In this document: positions 60,701 through 64,000 of the stretch, piece by piece
Numbering within the stretch: position 1 is the stretch's first letter
How the letters are laid out: each line of letters begins with the position of its first letter
DNA from: Caenorhabditis remanei
Lineage: Eukaryota > Nematoda > Chromadorea > Rhabditida > Rhabditidae
Reading direction: 5' to 3'
Assembly: GCF_010183535.1 (NCBI RefSeq)
Contig: NC_071333.1
Location: 13,080,587-13,144,586, forward strand
Length of the DNA: 64,000 nt
Program-made: the position numbers and the translations under genes
Notes under the pieces: model-generated
What the model was told of the DNA's origin: nothing
What the model saw: the letters and a program-made list of their open reading frames with translations, nothing else
The model's database searches: none

Positions 60701-61347
60701 ATTTTCATACCCAATTCTCTAGTCTTCAATTTTCTATTGTTCTGCAACAGAAGTGATATATAATTTTCTCGTCAGATCTACCATTACTAGTTCAAAACAA
60801 CAGCTGAGCAATTCTCACGTGGCATGATTTGAGAATGATTTGAGCTAATGTGAGCTTTATCGCACTTTTATCCGGTTAGAATTAACGTTTCCTCACAACA
60901 ACAACAACAAAAACAAAACAGTAAACATATTAAGGCTAGAACGAAAAGTGGATAGATTAATCATTGGTTTCCGGGTCTATCTTTTGATTCTTGAATTTTG
61001 TTCAGTTTCTCATTAGTTAACTACTCTGTCCATCCGAAAATGAACAGAACACCCCTTAGGATAACGTGTGTATGTTATGCTTTCCCGAAATTGCATATGC
61101 ATCAGTGTTCAAATTGATCAAAAAGTCTATAGCTCAAATCACAACTAAAAGTCAAAGAAAAAGTTAACCTAGAATTGAGTTAGCAGCCTCTAAATTTGGT
61201 TACATTGTAGGTAGACTAATGTTGATCCACTTATCGTGAGCTGCTGATTTGTTATTTTCCAATCTTTGGAGCGGTTTCTGTACCTAACTGAAATAGTATT
61301 CATTCCAACTCACCGACGGAAAGAAGAAGAAGAGACTTGACAAACAT
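57741..61347 (-). CDS. ilys-5: Invertebrate-type (i-type) lysozyme, ILYS-5-like
   Basis: Exons 61314-61347, 60532-60644, 59595-59711, 58793-58849 and 57741-57839 encode 139 aa. MFVKSLLLLSVAIAYVSA is a signal peptide. The mature chain starts DCLHCICMRESQC, in which the Glu matches the i-type catalytic acid. MDVGSLSCGYYQIKIGYYED follows with the conserved Asp. The cysteine pattern continues (CADDLSC, CVENYY, CNGLGMGAC) and the end is rich in cysteine (HSCCGCS). i-type lysozymes cleave bacterial peptidoglycan and are secreted, in nematodes often into the gut. The coding exons are small and the four introns unusually long for this genome (669 to 953 bp). Introns 3 and 4 contain repeat-like or open sequence described separately. 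The gene next to ceh-60 in C. elegans is the ilys-5 locus as I recall, hence the symbol; the symbol is less sure than the family. Confidence 0.9.
58038..58334 (+). other. Unexplained open frame in lysozyme intron 4
   Basis: About 98 codons are open on the plus strand between stops, with the first ATG at 58143. The readable part (for example YLRQFKTSLAEVKFNLHEIV) looks more protein-like than neighbouring frames but matches no family I know. It has no clear splice partners. It may be a transposon remnant or chance. Confidence 0.25.
59442..59580 (+). mobile_element. Possible non-LTR retrotransposon reverse-transcriptase fragment
   Basis: In lysozyme intron 3 the plus strand reads IPQGSTL, then FIYINDSLSGIL. 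This resembles the reverse-transcriptase block VPQGS.LGPLLF.IYINDL of LINE elements, with the middle deleted. The frame then runs on to a TAA at 59580. Only about 45 residues are open, so this is a short relic at best. Confidence 0.35.
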
Positions 61348-61391
61348 AGCGGCAGATGGACAAGCTGTCTTGGTTTGACTGTATTAGAACT

Positions 61392-61440
61392 CCCTTTTAT
61401 ACCATCTTACACGTGCCTCTGCCCATTTCTTTCTTATCAT
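61392..61440 (-). promoter_or_regulatory. Lysozyme core promoter: TATA box and GATA site
   Basis: Read on the minus strand, TGATAAG (61433-61439) lies 86 bp and GTATAAAAGGG (61392-61402) about 45 bp before the ATG at 61347. TGATAAG is the intestinal GATA-factor consensus and TATAAAAG a strong TATA box. Together they suggest strong intestinal transcription with a very short 5' UTR; this is inference from motifs. Confidence 0.6.
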
Positions 61441-62850
61441 TATTACCGGTATTTTCTACGTAAGCACTTCTCAATACTGTACTAACGGCCAAAAAAGGCG
61501 GAGTCTCAGTTTTATGATTGAAGAGCGAAAGAGCAATTGATTGCCATTTCAGTACAGTCCAGTCATAAACTGTCCCTGGAGAGTTCTAGAACAAATTCCT
61601 ATCATTTCTTGGAATAAGGAACATACTGCAACATAACAAATCAGAAAGAGTGTGATTATAGTCTCTGGTCGCAACTTTTCGGTGAAAAGGATAAGATCTT
61701 TTACTAATCCTTTAATCTAATCTTTGGGTCAAAAAGAACACGGCTTCTGAATATAAACTTGATTGGTGGGTGGTTGGTTTTGGACAAGGAAATACTCTGA
61801 AATAGAAACGAGAATATTAATCTCTTTTCATTCATCTTTTGTTCTTTTTTGATGACTCCTTGTATTCACTCAAGCAGGAAAATGTTCTTAATCCCTTTCG
61901 ATAACGTAGCACAGTAATTTTTTGAACCTGATTTGTTCTCGCTCCCTCAAACATCACGAACGAATGTTTTCCTTCAAAAAACATGTTTTCATTTCAACAC
62001 AAAAATTCTTCGAACTCATTGTCACCATCAGGTAGTAGTAGTAAAGTTGTGTTACTAATGAGTAAGCATTAGTTTCTGAATGAATAAATTCTTGCAGCAG
62101 GTGGTCATGCGAATCTCAAAAAGCTTACTCAACCTTAGTTATCAATCTTAAAAGGACAAGTCGAGTACAGCTTAAAATTCAAACAAAACTAGAACAACAA
62201 ACAATCAAACATCGAGGCAATGGGATAAAATTTCTGCTGCTTTCAAATTTATTTTCCACCGTCAAGAAGAATTCAAATGCATCTGATTGGAAATCTGGTA
62301 AGAAATCTCATAGAAAAGCATACCCTATCTGTAGACAATTGTCTTTCTGTGACGTCGAATGAGGGTGGGCACACATCAAATCGAACCAGTCACCCACTTA
62401 AAACATCTACAGAATAAGAATAGGCTCAAATCCGGTACTGAGACGCTGACGCGGATTTACCTAAAAGAAGAGAAAATTTTATACACTACCCCCACTCGTT
62501 CCTTATTGTTCTCTTCAGTAGTGCAGTCTGTTTTGTCATATTTCATTCATTATGCTTGTCGACGTCATTTGAGAGCCTGAATTGGAATAGACATGACTAA
62601 AACGCAACAAAACCACTTGGTCATCTCTTCCAATTATCCAGTCTATGAACTCAAGCCAATTTCATTTTTACCTATTCATTCTATTTCCACCACCCAAGAA
62701 TAATCGAGTTGGTTTCTGAATTTGAACGTCAGTTTTTCAATTAAGTGAGAAGTTTTATCGATACTTTATACACTCTGCTTAGGTTTTTAAATTCTCCAAT
62801 TCAAACTTGGTCAAAATTTCCGTGAGCATACTGACTTCCAACGGCAAAAT
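61441..62850. other. Gap upstream of the lysozyme gene
   Basis: AT-rich, with no supported gene, RNA or repeat. Confidence 0.45.
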
Positions 62851-63042
62851 TTATTTCTTATCGTCTGTTTCGTTATATGATTGTATGTAAGTAGTGTGAT
62901 CGGCATGGTTTTCACCACTAAGACATTTCGGAAACGAATTAAAAAGTTGCGATACGGAAATTTGTTCCACACCGATTTCGTTTTGTTTCATAGACTCATT
63001 TACCAACAAGATGAGGTGTTTTGCGAGAGAATGAATTGACAT
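62851..63042 (-). CDS. Possible small gene, 63 codons
   Basis: An ATG-started frame reads MSIHSLAKHLILLVNESMKQ and ends TDDKK, with AATAAA overlapping the stop codon. Codon choice and an abrupt poly(A)-type end are gene-like. The overlapping frame just upstream (about 63015-63110) has a hydrophobic stretch like a signal peptide (VSAVAACILISSACTVDIGL), but it does not splice cleanly into this one. No family is recognised, and it could be chance. Confidence 0.3.
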   Translation of the reverse strand: MSIHSLAKHLILLVNESMKQNEIGVEQISVSQLFNSFPKCLSGENHADHTTYIQSYNETDDKK

Positions 63043-63484
63043 TCAAGGCCAATGTCCACCGTGCAAGCACTACTGATAAGTATGCAAGCGGCGACGGCAG
63101 AAACTCTTCTATAGTCCTCCGGAAATCACAAAACCGGTAGAGGCATGTGACATTCTAGACGGTCTGTAGGAAACTGGAAGCATAGATCGTACGTATCAAC
63201 CTCCAACCGTTGGAAATGTCGTTTCATTCATTGATATTGTAAATTGAAACAACGTGATACGAAAACAGGATGTTATTGAGTTATTAAACTAAATCTGAAA
63301 AAACTCAAGGGAACAGTAACATGTTGACATCATTTTTTGTACACCTAGGCTCCAATTGTTGATAGTTTTCACTTTACTTCCGCTGGGCACACGAGAAACC
63401 AATAGTTCAGTATCCAAAAGTAGCAACTATTTTATATTCTGTACACAGCTGGAGAAAGAAACAAGAAGAGAAAAGAACCAGGAA

Positions 63485-63979
63485 CTAGGGATCCTTGACT
63501 CTTGAACTGAAGTTGAAGTGGGGGGAGTACTCTTCGTTCACATGGAGAAGAGGATTCTGAAAATTCAATTTGAAAATCTTAATTGAAGCTTTTCCCTCGT
63601 CTGATTACTATTTTCACATTTGGAAATCGGGCCCATTTTCTTAAAATCGGGGGTATGTTCTTGAATCTTTGATGCCATTTGGAGAAAACAAGAGAAAACA
63701 AGACTATCCTGTTCAAGTTCAGTTTTTATAAGAGCATTTCCACGTAACATTGTACCTGAAATCTTTGTTCCATATTCTTCATTTGAGATTTTTGAATTTC
63801 TGATTCTGATTTATAGACAGCATCGTATAGATGATTGACTATAAGCCCTTCCTTAAACCATTATCTGTTAAGCTTGTTTTCAGTTACCTTTTGAACGCAT
63901 TTCTAGTATTCTCATACGACGGATTTTTGATAGCTTCTTTTTTCACTCTGCTAATGCAAGGAACGAAAGTTCCGTAGAT
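63485..63979 (-). CDS. 3' end of an unrecognised gene (partial)
   Basis: Three exon-like blocks follow one another on the minus strand: 63888-63979 (IYGTFVPCISRVKKEAIKNP and on), 63756-63838 (NHLYDAVYKSESEIQKSQMK and on) and 63485-63556 (NPLLHVNEEYSPHFNFSSRV, KDP, stop). The second and third join in phase. The first and second do not: the first ends in phase 2 and the second needs phase 1. The in-phase reading of the second block stops after about nine codons (SQSSIRCCL). So either two different C-termini exist or the first block is joined differently. The 5' part lies beyond the window. The second block is charged and helical. No family is recognised. Confidence 0.5.
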
Positions 63980-64000
63980 CTGAAACTTTTACCACCTGAT

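Noticed and set aside
62359..62580. 73-codon plus-strand frame upstream of the lysozyme gene
   Set aside because: No domain, no splice sites that extend it, and residue choice looks random.

Overview
The window is nuclear DNA of a Caenorhabditis nematode: C. elegans itself or a near relative (the sequence alone does not settle which). Genes are split by many short AT-rich introns (often about 45-55 bp) with TTTCAG-type acceptors. Several start codons sit directly after such an acceptor, as expected for spliced-leader trans-splicing, and long AT-rich gaps surround the regulatory genes. Recognisable genes are gar-1, cdf-1, ets-4, ceh-60 and an ilys-5-like lysozyme. From memory these lie on the C. 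elegans X chromosome (cosmids C15B12 and F22A3), so this is probably the syntenic X interval. All exon models were built by hand and checked for reading-frame continuity; no alignment or RNA data were used.

Layout. 1-1642: a gap with a diverged direct-repeat pair. 1643-2732 (+): a 252-aa protein I do not recognise. 3427-5692 (-): a 15-exon secreted Gly/Asn/Ser-rich protein. 6320-14370: a duplicated block. It holds two intact sarcosine/pipecolate-oxidase-like genes (6320-7782 and 8366-9846), a third decayed copy (10378-11977) carrying a 745-bp hAT-like foldback element full of short repeats, and a four-exon membrane-protein gene (12972-13891) whose 3' UTR has a second stranded copy at 10005-10383. 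14588-18594 (-): gar-1, a muscarinic-type acetylcholine receptor, with more than 9 kb of apparently gene-free upstream DNA. 27816-30543 (-): a SEFIR-domain IL-17-pathway adaptor candidate whose third intron holds a 1238-bp mariner element with perfect inverted repeats. 31519-34718 (-): cdf-1, a zinc transporter with two possible first exons. 36300-38753 (+): a short ionotropic-glutamate-receptor-like channel. 39599-40910 (+): two transthyretin-related secreted proteins spaced like an operon. 46472-49456 (+): ets-4 (Pointed plus ETS domains). 50349-55075 (-): ceh-60 (PBC-class TALE homeobox), tail to tail with ets-4. 57741-61347 (-): an invertebrate-type lysozyme with a TATA box and a GATA site upstream. 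63485-63979 (-): the 3' end of a gene entering from the right edge.

The genes are mostly independent animal genes for signalling, metal transport, secretion and intestinal function, not one pathway. What the literature on C. elegans relatives links is intestinal biology: CEH-60 and ETS-4 act in the intestine, and lysozyme and transthyretin-related proteins are secreted. The most unusual structures are the decayed tandem duplication around 8.4-14.4 kb, the foldback element in it, and the mariner inside the SEFIR gene.
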